Origin: Vigna angularis
Lineage: Eukaryota; Streptophyta; Magnoliopsida; Fabales; Fabaceae
Direction of reading: 5' to 3'
Length of the DNA stretch: 64,000 bases
Assembly: GCF_016808095.1 (NCBI RefSeq)
Contig: NC_068974.1
Span: 14,384,001-14,448,000 of the forward strand
Shown here piece after piece: positions 44,916-56,565 of the stretch. Numbering within the stretch: position 1 is the stretch's first letter; every line of letters begins with the position of its first letter. The position numbers and the translations under genes are program-made. The notes under the pieces were generated by a model. The model did no database searches and was not told where the DNA came from. It worked only from the letters and a program-made list of their open reading frames with translations.

Positions 44916-45230
44916 TGTTAGGATATAGGATGATAGAATAGATGGGTTTAGGAGTTAACGGTGTAGAGGTGTCGGTTGTAAAAAGGGTAGCAGGTCAGGA
45001 CTGCTATAAATAGAGCTCTTATAACTCTGTAGAGGGTATCGAATATACTTCATGTAAAGTCAGACATTTTAGCTTGTAGAGAGGAGTTATGCCCTCAGCC
45101 AGGGAGGTTATGCTCCCAACTCATTCTTGTAAAGAGGTCTCTTTTACTGTGAATAATACAAAAAAACTCATTCTTTTTTTCTATCTCCATTTTGATTGAA
45201 TTCTTAGGTTCCAAAACCATAAAGCTAACA
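44916..45230 (+). repeat. LTR copy 3 (3' LTR)
   Basis: Starts TGTTAGGATATAGG and ends AAGCTAACA. Close to copy 2, but the terminal inverted repeat near its end is decayed (ggttccaaaaccataaagc). Confidence 0.8.
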
Positions 45231-45235
45231 CTATG

Positions 45236-45640
45236 TTACAGCTTAAAGGAACCAAACCATCCACATTATAGAATTAGAATGAACGATATGACACACATGT
45301 TATCATCTGAATATGCATATGATATACTAACAATACCATAGTTACGAATCAGGAACAAACAAAAACGCAGATTTCAAAGCATCTAAACAACCACAAGTGA
45401 GCTCCCCATTCTCAACTCATCCAACTAACTAATCCATCCAGACTTAGTAGGTTCATGACAAATAGAATACTATGTATATGGAAATTCAACTTTAGGCATG
45501 GCCCAAGTCACACGATACTCACATTCCAAAAGACTCAAGGCATTGCAAAGTCAAAATTCATGTCAAGTATGGAACCGACTACATTTATTTGAAAATAACT
45601 TTTATTCCATTCTTATAGATTTATAATTTTCTTCAATCAC
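45236..45640. other. Host spacer
   Basis: It resumes after the CTATG duplication. AT-rich, no ORF or repeat recognised. Confidence 0.45.
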
Positions 45641-47204
45641 ATTAAATATGGATAAATTTAATTACATTAGACACACCTATTTAATATCATCAAGGTATAT
45701 CATTTACACATACCTATTTAATATGTAACTAACTTTGCGCATTTTATTTTCACTGTAATCATTATGATTTGAACTTGATTAAAGTATGATTACACTATTT
45801 CAAATTTAATTTGATATAATATGCTATTTAACGACAGTAATTTGGATAAGATCATGTTTTTCAAGATGGTATCTTTTAATGTATTTCATTATAAGATTTT
45901 AACCTTCTTTTAGATTCTATGACAGATTTTAGATAGATTATATCACAGTTTTATTATAATATTATTTGTTATTATTATTATTAATATTATTGTTATTATT
46001 ACTATTATCATTAACGAGTGAAAATATCTTTAGCAATACTACTTAATTTACTATCATTCAATAACACCTTCAATTTAATTTAATCTTCTTATTTGTTCAA
46101 TATTTATTATATAAATTAACAAAATTGTCTTATTAACAAAATTATTAACACCATTCTCATTCAGTAAGTAATTTTATTTTATTTTTCATCTTGATAGTTT
46201 TGTTCAATCACATTAAATATAGAAAAATTTACATTTTTCTATTATTAAAGTTTCCTTTTTTTATATTTTAAATATAAAATCATAATCAAATACATTACTT
46301 AGAGCTAACTAATATCATTTAATTTTTATTAAAGCTTCCTTTTTTATATTTTAAACCTAAAATTATAATCAAGATATATTATTTAGAGCCTATTTAATAT
46401 GTAACTAATTAATATCATTCAATTTTTAGTGTAATTAATATGATTGGATTTTGAATAATAATCGCCTAATTAATATGTAATTAATATGTAACTAATTAAT
46501 ATCATTTTATTTTTACTATAGCCTAACTAACATGTAACTAACTAATATCATTTAATTTTTATTAAAGTTTCCTTTTTTTATATTTTAAATGTAAAATTAT
46601 AATCAAGATACATTATTTGGAGCCTAATTAATATGTAACTAACTAATTATTTAATTTTTACTAAACTATTATGATTGGATTCTGAATAATAGTAGCTTAA
46701 TTAATATGTAATTAATATATAACTAACTAATATCATTTTATTTTTACTATAGTCTAATTATTATGTAACTAACTAATATCATTTAATTTTTATTAAAGTT
46801 TCTTTTTTTATATTTTAAATCTAAAATTATAACCAAGATACATTATTTAGAGCCTAATTAATATGTAACAAACTATATCATTTAATTTTTAGTATGTAAC
46901 TATTATGATTGGATTTTAAATATTAATCGCCTAATTAATATATAATTCATATATAACCAACTAATATATCATTTTATTTTTACTATAACTAACGTGATTT
47001 TAAATAATGAAACCAACTTAAATATGATTTAATAATATACTATTTAAGTACGATAATTTATATATATGATCACATTAAATTAGATAAGATTGCATCTTTC
47101 TATTATTAATTTTTCCTATTTTATATTTTAAATGTAAGATTATAATCAAGATACATTATTTACACTCCAATCAATATGTAACTAACAAATATAATTTTCT
47201 TTTT
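45641..47204. repeat. AT-rich interspersed repeat field
   Basis: About 80% A+T by eye. A block with aagtttccttttttatatttt, aaaattataatcaaga and taattaatatgtaactaact recurs near 46245, 46335, 46565, 46795 and 47095. Further copies lie near 47880 and 49610. Spacing is irregular (about 110-300 bases), so it is a decayed tandem or satellite-like array. Also (TTA/ATT)n near 45960-46010. No ORF. Confidence 0.75.
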
Positions 47205-47850
47205 ACCTCTGCATTTCCAATTTGTAATCACTTTATGAGTTCTAACATCAACAGTGGCCTTGTGTTTTAATGTGTCATTGTTGTTGTAATGCAAATATTT
47301 GAGTATACCACCAAGACATTATTCCATCATCCAACACATACACCATAACACACATTCAATCATATCTTTGCTGAAATAACACCAATTATAATTCCAACAT
47401 CCATAAGTCACACACTAGTACGCATAAAGGTATTCAACAACACAAATCAAATTATTTTTCCAGAACTAAGCTTACTTCTATTTGAAATATATCATATACT
47501 TTCTTCCTAATATCAAACAGACATGAATCCAAAGCCATCTTATATAGAAAAAAAATTTCAGCTGTGTTTTTTCTAAGACAGCACCAATTTGCTGCAGATT
47601 TATATTCTAAAAGAGCACCAATTTTCGGCAGATATTTATTCTAAAACAGCACCAAGTTTCTGCAGATCTTTATTCTAAACAGCAAAGAATTCCCTGCAGC
47701 AATTTAACCAAAACAACAATCTTTTGGTGCAGAAATTGTAATCCAAACAGCAAGACTTTCTAGTCCATAAACAGTAATTAAAACAATGTAAAAACAGCAA
47801 TAATACAACGCCGAAACAGCCGACCAACAATGCAGAACAGCCAACAATTA
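47205..47850 (+). repeat. 3' flank of the RING-H2 unit, copy B
   Basis: Matches 31830-32590 and 49040-49600, including the tctaaaacagcaccaattt units and the aacagccaacaatgcagaac end. No RING coding sequence precedes this copy; AT-rich repeat does instead. Confidence 0.85.
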
Positions 47851-48353
47851 ATATAGATAAGATTACATTTTTCTATTATAAAAGTTTCTTGTTTTTATAT
47901 TTTAAATGTAAAATTATAATCAAGATCATTACTTAGAGCCTAATTAATATGTAACTAACTAATATCTTTTAATTTTTAGTATTAGTATGATTTGATTTTG
48001 AATATTGATCGCCTAATTAATATGTAACTAACTAATAATATTTTTTTTTTACTATAGCTACAACGATTTGATTTTGAATAATGAAACCAACTTAAATGCA
48101 ATTTAATAATATACTACATAATTACTATAATTTGTATATGATAATCAAGATACATTAGAGCCCAATTAACATGTAACTAACTAATATAATTTTCTTTTTA
48201 CTATATTTGTTATGATTTGACTTTGAAGAATGACTATACATGAAACCAACTTAAATGTAATTTAATAATATATTATTTAATTACTTTAATTTGTATATGA
48301 CTATAGTTTTCAAGATTGTATCTTTTCATTTATTACATCTCATTAGATTTTAT

Positions 48354-48361
48354 TATATATA
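48354..48361 (+). promoter_or_regulatory. TATA box of the RING-H2 gene
   Basis: TATATATA in ttattatatatactacc, about 125 bases before the leader intron. The same segment is duplicated at 49840-49945 without a gene. Confidence 0.5.
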
Positions 48362-48483
48362 CTACCTTTCATGAGTCATTCATTTCATTGTGGAAAAAGA
48401 AAGAAAAGCGTGAAACTCTCAAAACAAAAGTTAAGTCTATCGTAAAGTGATCTCAAAGTGAGGAACTCTCCTACATCAAACAA

Positions 48484-48587
48484 GTAAGTTATTAGATTTC
48501 TCAAATGATTTTGTCTACTCGTTTCTTAATAAACTACCTCATTCGATCTTTCAAGTTTTGATTTCCCGTATCTTTTTTGTGTAACAG
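48484..48587 (+). other. Leader intron of the RING-H2 gene
   Basis: Donor caa-gtaagtt at 48484 and acceptor tgtaacag ending at 48587. The 104-base intron lies wholly in the 5' UTR, two bases before the ATG. The pseudogene at 20185 keeps most of it but has lost the acceptor. Confidence 0.65.
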
Positions 48588-48589
48588 GA

Positions 48590-49018
48590 ATGGCAATGCA
48601 GTGGTCAATTGTAGATGATGGCTTTATCATTGGATTTGTGATTCAAGATCACCGCAATAACGCCCATAGTAGAAATTTAAGATCAGCCGAAGAAGATGGT
48701 GAAGTTTATATCATTGATGCCATGAACTTGGGTGGCAGCAACATGCAAAACAATAACGATAGAAGTTTAAGATCAAGCCAAGATAGTGTTTTGATCTTCG
48801 ATTCCGTGCAAAACAACTATGATCCTTTGAAAAATTTTGAAAGGTTTATAATTGAAGAAAAAACAGAAGATCCTTGCAGCATATGTCTTGAGGAACTTGC
48901 AATTGGATTAAGAGCAGTTCGCATACCCCACCCATGTTCTCATATCTTTCATCACCACTGCATCAAAAAATGGCTCGACATCAATCGCACTTGTCCTTTG
49001 TGTCGCAGGAACATATAG
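48590..49018 (+). CDS. RING-H2 finger protein (putative E3 ubiquitin ligase)
   Basis: 142 residues, uninterrupted. The C-terminal RING-H2 has all eight zinc ligands at the right spacing: Cys96, Cys99, Cys116, His118, His121, Cys124, Cys135 and Cys138. Such domains recruit E2 enzymes and pass ubiquitin to targets. Trp128 (KKWL) and Pro136 are the usual E2-contact residues. The N-terminal 90 residues are Asn/Ser-rich and acidic, with no membrane segment or known domain; the substrate is unknown. It starts at ATG 48590 just after the leader intron; a second ATG lies two codons on. It sits in AT-rich repeats, and a frameshifted sister is at 20185. It may be a real small gene or one spread by local repeats; expression is untested. 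Confidence 0.8.
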   Translation: MAMQWSIVDDGFIIGFVIQDHRNNAHSRNLRSAEEDGEVYIIDAMNLGGSNMQNNNDRSLRSSQDSVLIFDSVQNNYDPLKNFERFIIEEKTEDPCSICLEELAIGLRAVRIPHPCSHIFHHHCIKKWLDINRTCPLCRRNI

Positions 49019-49600
49019 CTTTTTAATATTCAATCTTTGTACTTAGGTTTCACATTTCCAATTTGTAATCACTTCATCAGTTCTAACATCTATTAATCTC
49101 AATAGTGGCGTTGTGTTTTAATGTGTTTTTTTGGTATGTTGTAATGCAAATATTTGAGTATACCCATTGATACTCAGAAAGGTTTTCAACAACACAAATC
49201 AGATTATCGTTCCAGAGTTAAGCCTACTTCTATTTGAAATATATCATATACTTTCTTCCTAATATCAAACTGACTTTAATCCAAAGCCATCTTATACAGC
49301 AAAAGTTTCTTCTAAAACAGCACCAATTTTCTGCATATTTATATTCTAAAACAGTACCAATTTTTGCAGATATTTATTCTAAAACAGCACCAAGTTTCTA
49401 CAGATTTTTATTCTAAACGGCAAAGAATCCCTGCAGCAATTTAACCAAATCAGCAATCTTTTGGTGCAGAAATTTTAATCCAGCAAGACTTTCTAGTCCA
49501 GAAATAGTAATTAAAACAGTGTAAAAACAGCAATAATACAATGCCGAAACAGCCAGCCAACACTGCAGAACAGCCAACATTAAATATGGATCAGATTACA
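49019..49600 (+). repeat. 3' flank of the RING-H2 unit, copy C
   Basis: Directly follows the complete gene and therefore defines the native 3' side. It matches copies A and B, with the same tctaaaacagcaccaattt units near 49310-49400. Confidence 0.85.
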
Positions 49601-49839
49601 TTTTTCTATTATTAAAGTTTCCTTTTTTTTATATTTTAAATGTAAAATTATATTCAATATATACATTACTTATAGCCTAATTAATATGTATCTAACTAAT
49701 ATCATTTAATTTTTAGTATAACTATTATGATTTTATTTTGAATAATAATAGCCTAATTAATGTGTAACTAACTAATAACATTTTATTCTTACTATAGCTA
49801 TTTATTAATTACGTTAATTTGTATATGACTATAGTTTTT

Positions 49840-49945
49840 TAGATTGTATCTTTTCATTTATTACATTTCATTAGTTTTATTATATATACTACCTTCCATG
49901 AGTCATTCGTGGAAAACGAGAAAGAAAAGCTTCAAACTCTCAAAA
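49840..49945 (+). repeat. Duplicated RING promoter fragment
   Basis: Matches 48320-48430 (gattgtatcttttcattta, ttattatatatactacc, catgagtcattc, aaactctcaaaacaaa) but runs into (TTA)n instead of the gene, so it is an orphan promoter and leader piece. Confidence 0.8.
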
Positions 49946-49988
49946 CAAATGTTAACTCTATAGTTAATTTGATTTCATTAGTTTTTGT

Positions 49989-49998
<10 letters not shown>

Positions 49999-50039
<41 letters not shown>
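49999..50039 (+). repeat. (TTA)n microsatellite
   Basis: About 13 TTA units after a poly-T tract. A likely polymorphic simple repeat. Confidence 0.95.
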
Positions 50040-50042
<3 letters not shown>

Positions 50043-50126
50043 AATGAAAATATCTTTAGCAATACTAATAAGTTTACAATCAGTAACACCTTCAGTTTAA
50101 TTTAAGAAAATTTAATCTTCTTATTT

Positions 50127-50530
50127 CACTAGTAGAGTCAGGGGAAACGGCAGCGGTTATTTTTGTCTATAGGCAGCGGTTTCTGAACCGAGGCATATTC
50201 AGGCGAGGTACAAAGTCTAATACTTTTGGTCTCGGTTGGGAACCGAGGCATAAAAAGAGAGGATTTGGCCTCGGTTCAGCCCTAACTGAATCAGTAAAGT
50301 TTTTGGTTTTTTAATTTTTTTTTCGTAGGACTTTACGCCTCAGTTCCCTTTAATCGAGGCAGTAAGTCTCACTCTATTGCCTCGGTTTAGGCTACAACCG
50401 AGGCAGTAGACTCTTTTGTTTTTTTTTTGTTCTCATCCGCAACACATTCTGCTTCGGGTTTGACCATAACCGAGGCCGTAAGTGGTCTTTCGACTTCGGT
50501 TTTGACCTGAACCGAGGCATATAAGTACGT
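50127..50530 (-). repeat. Subterminal hairpin repeats of the CACTA element
   Basis: Some six units of CCTCGGTT...AACCGAGGC with 5-12-base loops, as at 3957-4290. The ends are followed by the same gtttctacaacattcccaac segment in both elements. Confidence 0.8.
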
Positions 50531-50865
50531 TTTTTTTTAAAATGATGTTTGTTTCTACAACATTCCCAACCACAGAAACAGACCTGCATATATTTTTATA
50601 ACCAGAACAGTCCAGAATAATGCAGAAACGTATATTTTAAATTAAAATTATATTAAAACATAAATATATTGAATGGAATCATAAATCAACTTCTTAGAAA
50701 CATAAATCAATCCAATGTAATCATAAATCAAGTTTCAAGCATAAATTAATGCAATGTACATGTTAAACTTATAATAATGTAGAAAAACATAAAACAACTT
50801 AGAAACATAAACTTAGAGCTTACTATATCCTAATATCTACTACATACTATTATATAAATGAATTA

Positions 50866-52249
50866 CATATTTAGCAAGTGTTTTCCTCACAAGTTGAATT
50901 GACTTCTCTGGAATTGGAGCACTCCTATTAAATCTCTGCATAAAACACAATGATTTCAATTAGTGTATATGAAATCCAAATATAGAGAAAATAAAATTCA
51001 AACCTAAATATTACTGTTTCCCATCCAGTGGTGTAATGTGCACGAATGATGGTCATCATCCAAAACATAACGTAGTAACCACAATCATATGACCCCATTT
51101 GTCTATTACACTACAATATATCATCATAATTATAAAATGTTAAGTAACAAACCTTAAGGGCAACCCATGCAAGCTTTTTAGCTGTAGCAGTAGATCTCCC
51201 AGATAACATCATATGTGTTGCAAGGGAACTATTAAAAAAAAATTCCTTTAGCATACATTTATATTACAAAAAATTCCACACATTGAGATTCTTACCAATC
51301 TACTACATGTCTAAGAGGGCTGGGAGGAGACTTCTGCAATGAACAAAACCAGACAGCAATGTTCTCCGGTATGGAGATCACAAGTAGCTGCCAATGACAC
51401 CTGAAATTAGTAATAACTTATGAATCATATACCAAAATTAATAAATGAATGTGTTGAAGTTAACAAACTTCACTTACCCATGTATATAAGGGAGAAAATA
51501 TATCTCCTTCCCCATTCCAAAGTAGGTGGTGATGTATGTCTGGATATCATCAAATTTATTTCTTTCATGAGTCATAGAGGGGTCAATGAACCCATATACA
51601 TCGTTGAACCCCTTCTTGTTACTAACATAAAACATATACCTAAAATGAAGAAATAATCTGATATAAGTAAGTTGATAAAATAGAATTATATATAAAAGTT
51701 TTCATAAACTTACATCATCCACAGCTGAATGAGTGTAATATTAATTTCTTCTCTACCCGACGCAAGCTCCCTAACATCTTGATGATGCAAGTACAATGGG
51801 ATCTGAGCTTCTCTTCCAAATGTAGTAGAATCTCAGTGTACATTCATCGGCACATCTGAAATGATTTTAGCAAGCTCGTCTAACGCACCAAGAGGGTCAT
51901 CCTCAGATAAATGAGTCTTCTTCGGTGGAGGACTTCCCTCTTGACCTATCTGCTGTTAAATGCAAAAATGGTTGTTATAACGTCAATTAGAAGTAAATAT
52001 TAAAATTGAGAAGTATATAGTACGAGTGGTTACCGGGGGATTAGATACATCACCAACCAAATGTCTAGGCCAGACAACAAAGGACTTAAATGCTTCTTCC
52101 ACATTGAAGAACTCATCTGTAGGCACAGGAAGAACGGCATCCGCTATGACAACTTCATCCACCGTGACCTTGACCTCATCTTCTGCAAGTTGTACACCAT
52201 GCACTACAGTGGCTATCTCATAAACTGTACCACGAGCCACTAACATGGT
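50866..52249 (-). pseudogene. CACTA gene C-terminal part: DUF8039-like plus Ulp1 protease
   Basis: About eight exon-like blocks on the minus strand. The first (52249 to about 52034) has a DUF8039-like pattern (GTVYEIATVVHGVQL, VEEAFKSFVVWPRHLV). Then come a hinge (GREAQIPLYLHHQDVREL), the Ulp1/C48 region (FGMGKEIYFLPYIH; CHWQLLVISIP with the His; RQMGSYDCGYYVMFWM with the Gln and catalytic Cys) and a last exon (RSAPIPEKSIQLVRKTLAKY). The usual Asp after the His is not obvious. A TGA interrupts near 51830, so the gene is broken. Proteins of this kind are SUMO-protease-like accessories of plant transposons; this role is inferred. Confidence 0.75.
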
Positions 52250-53535
52250 TGATAACAGTTGAAAAACTGTTATTTTCATGCTTAAAATTGATACTAAAAG
52301 CAATCCTTAACACGTAGAAACTAGCTTGAAATCATGCTTTTGGTCATATTTTTAGAAATAAGAGAGTTGGACAGGTTTATGCTTGATTTCAGTGTTTTAT
52401 GCAGGTTTTAAGGTGAATTTCGTGAAAGAAGTGAAGAAGGATAGAGATGGAATCAGAAAAGACATCAAAAAGTGCAAAAGGAAAAGCCACAACTACCGCT
52501 GAGCGGCAGTTTACCGTTGAGCGGCACTCAGGCAGTCACGTTGGCTCCGTTAAGGGGTGAAAAGGCCGTTGAGGGGAGAAAAACAACTCACACACTTATC
52601 GCTGAGCGGCACTATGTTGGGCTTGGGCCTAATTTTCTGTAATTTTAGAATAGTATATAAGCTTTAGGACGTCCTAGGGTTTGTATCTTTGGCAAAGACG
52701 AAGCAAACACTCTCTTTTCCACCCCTTGAAGGAAGATCTTAGATGCTCAGGCTACCTCCTCCTCTTTCTAGGGTTCTATCTTTCATTCTTTCATTATTGT
52801 TCATCTAGTTTCACCATGAATATGGTGAACTAAACCTTGTATGGTTGTTGGGGAATCAATGTAGTCTTGTGAAACTCTCATATATGGAATTTGTGCTTTA
52901 ACATCTTATATTAAGATATATGCTTTCTTTCATCTTTAGCTAGGGTTTTTCCTCTTTGCTTATTGCTTGATTTGTTTAACTCATTCATTGCCATGATTAT
53001 TGATTTTGTCGATACGGGAACATACGGGGAAGTCTAGATCCGGGGAATTTCTCCCAATAGCATATTGGTTGCCTTTAAGCTCCTCCACTTTAAGAACTAA
53101 TTACTAGGAATGCTAGGAATTCTATGAACTCGTAATTAAGGATAGGCCTTCTTGCAAGGTGATTTAGAAAGTGGCATTAGCATTGATGATAAGAATGATG
53201 AATTCTTAAAAGTATGAGAGTGGATAAGATGAAATTGATAACCCCAACAACATACTCATCCATTTAATTCATTAAAGTGTTTGTTTTCCTCTTTTCCATT
53301 GATCAAATTCATGCATACATGTTTAATTACTGTCTTTTGCATTTAAATCCTACAATCAATTTGTTCTTAAGTCTTAAATAATCAACAAATCGCATAGCTA
53401 AACTAGGCCGTGAGTCCTTTGGGAAAATGATACTTGGTCTTACCTTGTTTTATTACTTGATACGATTCGGTCACACTTGCCGATTGTTAAACAAGTTTGT
53501 GGCGCCGTTTTTCGGTGTTCATAAATTTGTCATCA
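52250..53535 (+). repeat. 5' LTR
   Basis: 1286 bases. TATATAA at 52654-52660 is the likely promoter. It contains a cluster of near-palindromes CCGCT-G-AGCGG near 52497-52611, some decayed. Confidence 0.95.
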
Positions 53536-53541
53536 AGTTTT

Positions 53542-53560
53542 TGGCGTCGTTGCTGGGGAC
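53542..53560 (+). other. Primer binding site (Asp tRNA-like)
   Basis: TGGCGTCGTTGCTGGGGAC differs at two positions from the complement of the plant Asp tRNA 3' end, the primer known from Athila-type elements. Confidence 0.85.
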
Positions 53561-53810
53561 TCGTGGTTTAACTAGTTCATTTGTGTGATTATTGATTATC
53601 TTTGACTTGTTTTTAAATTTTGAATTTCTGTTTTTATTTTTTTATGTTTTTATTTTTATTTTTATTTTATTTTATTATATTTTATTTTCTGTTTTTATTT
53701 TTTCTGTTTTCTGTTTTTATTTTCTGTTATTATTTTATCTTCTTATCTTTGATCTTATATCTTCTTTTATATCTTTTTGTGCTAACCAATTTTTCTAGGG
53801 TTTTGTTTTC

Positions 53811-54440
53811 TTGTGTATGCAGGAAGCAATCCGAACTAGGAGCAAGAAAACTGTAGAACCTCTTCTTGAAGGTTTAGATGAGAGTAGACGGAGGAGAAGA
53901 ATCCGTACATCTAGAGAACTTTTTCCTCCTCCGGAAACTCTGTTACAGCCATCACCACAAGGTTCTGAACATAGCACTGAAAATATGGAGAATAATAATG
54001 CCAGAAGAACTCTTGCAGATTACACAAATATAGCTGGACCTCAACACTTTAACAGCATAGCAAGACCAAGGGTCAATGCAGTCAACATGGAGGTTAAGCT
54101 AGCATTAATTCAACTGGTGAAGAGTAATCAATTTAATGGGTTGTCTCACGAAAGCCCATATGAGCACCTCACAACTTTTAATGAGATTTGCAACACGGTG
54201 AAAATAAATGGGGTGTCGGATGAAGCAATCAAACTTAGCTTGTTTCCATTCTCACTAGGAGGCAACGCTAAGCTTTGGTTAATTCTTTTCCAGAAGAAAG
54301 CTTTACAGAGTGGGAAGCAGTGGTGACCAAGTTCCTAAACAAATACTTTCCACAATCAAAAGTAAATAAAGGAAAGCAAGAGATTTTATCATTCAGGCAA
54401 GGCATGGAGGAATCACTGGGGCATGCATGGGACAGGTATA
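53811..54440 (+). pseudogene. Gag, N-terminal part
   Basis: ORF from ATG 53811-style context (MQEAIRTRSKKTVEPLLEG). It has an Arg-rich start, then the Athila/Tat gag signature (RTLADYTNIAGPQHFNSIA, NQFNGLSHESPYEHL, LFPFSLGGNAKLWL). A frameshift near 54285 makes the frame end at 54326. The correct frame goes on (KFLNKYFPQS) to 54440, where a solo LTR interrupts it. Confidence 0.88.
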
Positions 54441-56560
54441 TGATAACACTCTAGATTTACATATTTTTCTTTGTTAAAAATCATTTCTTAGATTTCTTTA
54501 GTTTTTAATTTCTTAGAATTAGGCTAGTTTTATGTTTTTCTCTTAATTCTTTAGTTTTATAAAATTTTAGTTAAAATTAGATTTTTAGATATAATTTTTA
54601 GTTTCTGTTAATAATTAGAAAATTAATATTTTTTTTTTTAGAAAATCTTTTGATAAAAATTCTTTTCTTTTATTTGTTAATTTTTCTTTTCTTTCTTTAA
54701 TTTCTGATTAATTTTTTCTTTGTTGCTTGGTGAATCTGATTTCAGGAATTTGGTTGCTGTTGCAGAGTGTTGAATTGTGCTGATAGGCCATTGTTGTTGC
54801 TGCTGCACTGACTGAACCATTGCATTGGAATAGATTGGGCCGTTGCACCGAGAAATTGGGCCACTGCATTTGGATAATTGGAACAAAAGTAAAATTAGAT
54901 CCTCCCTTATTGAAGCGTACCGTTTTGATGCAAAGTGCAGCTGCCTTGGGCTCCAATTATTGATACGCAGCGTTTTAGCGTTGCTGCTCCTTAGGCATCT
55001 CTTCCCTTCATCTTCATTTGAAAAGGAGTAAACGAAATTCACCCTTGAGCGAGGGCAGAGAGTTGAAGAGAGGGGCGCGTCACTAACCTGCCCGGACAAG
55101 CTGACCGACGAGCAAAGGGAGCTGACCGGAGCTAACTGGCACGTGACCGGAAGAGGAGCTGAATCGGTGGAGAGGTTGAAGATGATTAGAGGGCTGGTGA
55201 TCAAAGTAGATAAAGAAAGGTGGTCGTCCGATTAGAAGCTGGAAGCGTCAAAATCAAGTTTCTTTCTTTACTTTTCCTCTCTCTTTTCTCTTTTAGTTTT
55301 TCTGACCCTATAAAAAGGGCTTTCACCATGTACATAGAGAACACTTCTTCACACACTTTTTACCTTTTCAGTTTACAGTTCTCCGTTCTAGAGTTAGGGT
55401 TTTATTCGCTTTTCTTAGAATAGGATATTGTTCTTGATTCTGGATTTTGCTGATGAGATTCATGGAACTGTGACAATTCGTGAGCTCCTCATTCGGTGAT
55501 TTCTGGTAAAGTGTTTGTAATTTTCCTTTTTCATATTAATAAAGTTCAAATTCATATTCTCGTTTTTGTTTTGATTTTGTTCACTGTTTTTGATTTCTGT
55601 GCTTGTTATGTTTGAGAAATTGAATCGGACTCTGATTCTTTGCATCTTTGAAATTCCTTTCTGGAATCAAATGACTCTGTAGTGAGCATTCATTTTCGAG
55701 ATGTCTTCTCGAGTCAGAGATGAGTCCAATGCAAGATTAATTTGAATTTGTGTTTCTATTCTGTCTATACTTTTGTTAATCTTTTGATTGCACATGATTT
55801 TACTTTTGTAGAAATAGCATTCTTTGATTCTGCTTCATGATTTCTAGTTGATTTAGTTCAGAGGTGTTTTGTATATTGGTGGAATGAATGAGTGGAAATA
55901 GTCAAAATTAGGTTCTAAAATATGAGCTAGAATACCCCATGGTGGGATTCACCTTAACAGGATGTCTTCCTGAGACTCGTAACACTCTTTTATTCACTCT
56001 AATGTGCATTTACCTGTGAATTAAATTCTGCTTTGAGATTTTTTATTGTTTTGATATTAATCAACTTGATTTTGTGTTGATTCCCTAGGTTTTGAATTAG
56101 TTGAATTGTGCATGTTAAATTTTCTGATTAAGTATTGTTTTGTTTTAGCATTAAGATTCTATAGTTCAAATTCATTTTCGTTCATATAGCTTTTAAATTT
56201 CCAATTTGAGTTGCTTATTTCCAGTTTTAGTTTTAAGTCATTTTAGTTTCATGTAATTTTCATATTAGTTTAATTTCTATTTCTGTTTTAGGTAGTTTAG
56301 AGTTCCATTTTCTTTTATTTTTCCTTTTAGTTCATATTTTTTTTCTTAACCAAGTCTTCTTATTCTTTTTAATTTCATTGTTTCATTTTCTATTTCCCTG
56401 CCTTGTTCTTATAATTAGGTAGTAAATATACAAGACTAAACTCTACATTCTAAAGCTTAATCATAGTCGAGTCCTTGGATTGATCCTTGGTTATCCCTTT
56501 ACTACATTAGTGGGGAAACTGAGTTTGTTGGCTTTGATGCGACTAAAAGCGAGTTTAACA
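54441..56560 (+). mobile_element. Solo LTR inserted in gag
   Basis: Starts TGATAACACTC and ends GAGTTTAACA, 2120 bases, with 5-bp flanks gtata and atata (one change). Codon phase of gag is continuous across it once one target copy is removed. TATAAAAAGG at 55311 fits an LTR promoter. No internal coding sequence. Its ends resemble the host element's LTR ends (TGATAACA), so it may come from a related Ty3/gypsy family. Confidence 0.85.
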
Positions 56561-56565
56561 ATATA

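Larger units (their letters stand above)
42740..45230 (+). mobile_element. Non-autonomous LTR element with three LTR copies
   Basis: LTR copies at 42740-43058, about 43064-43375 and 44916-45230. One perfect target duplication, CTATG, flanks the outer pair (42735-42739, 45231-45235), so the three-LTR structure behaves as one insertion. Each LTR has a TATA box (TATAAATA at 43146 and 45005). The first two end with aggttccaaacccaggaacc, an inverted repeat, followed by caaattggt. The interior (43376-44915) has a gag remnant and tandem repeats but no pol. Confidence 0.85.

Noticed and set aside
53592..53856. Phe/Leu-rich 68- and 78-codon frames
   Set aside because: Translation of a T-rich tract just inside the retrotransposon leader, not a membrane protein gene.
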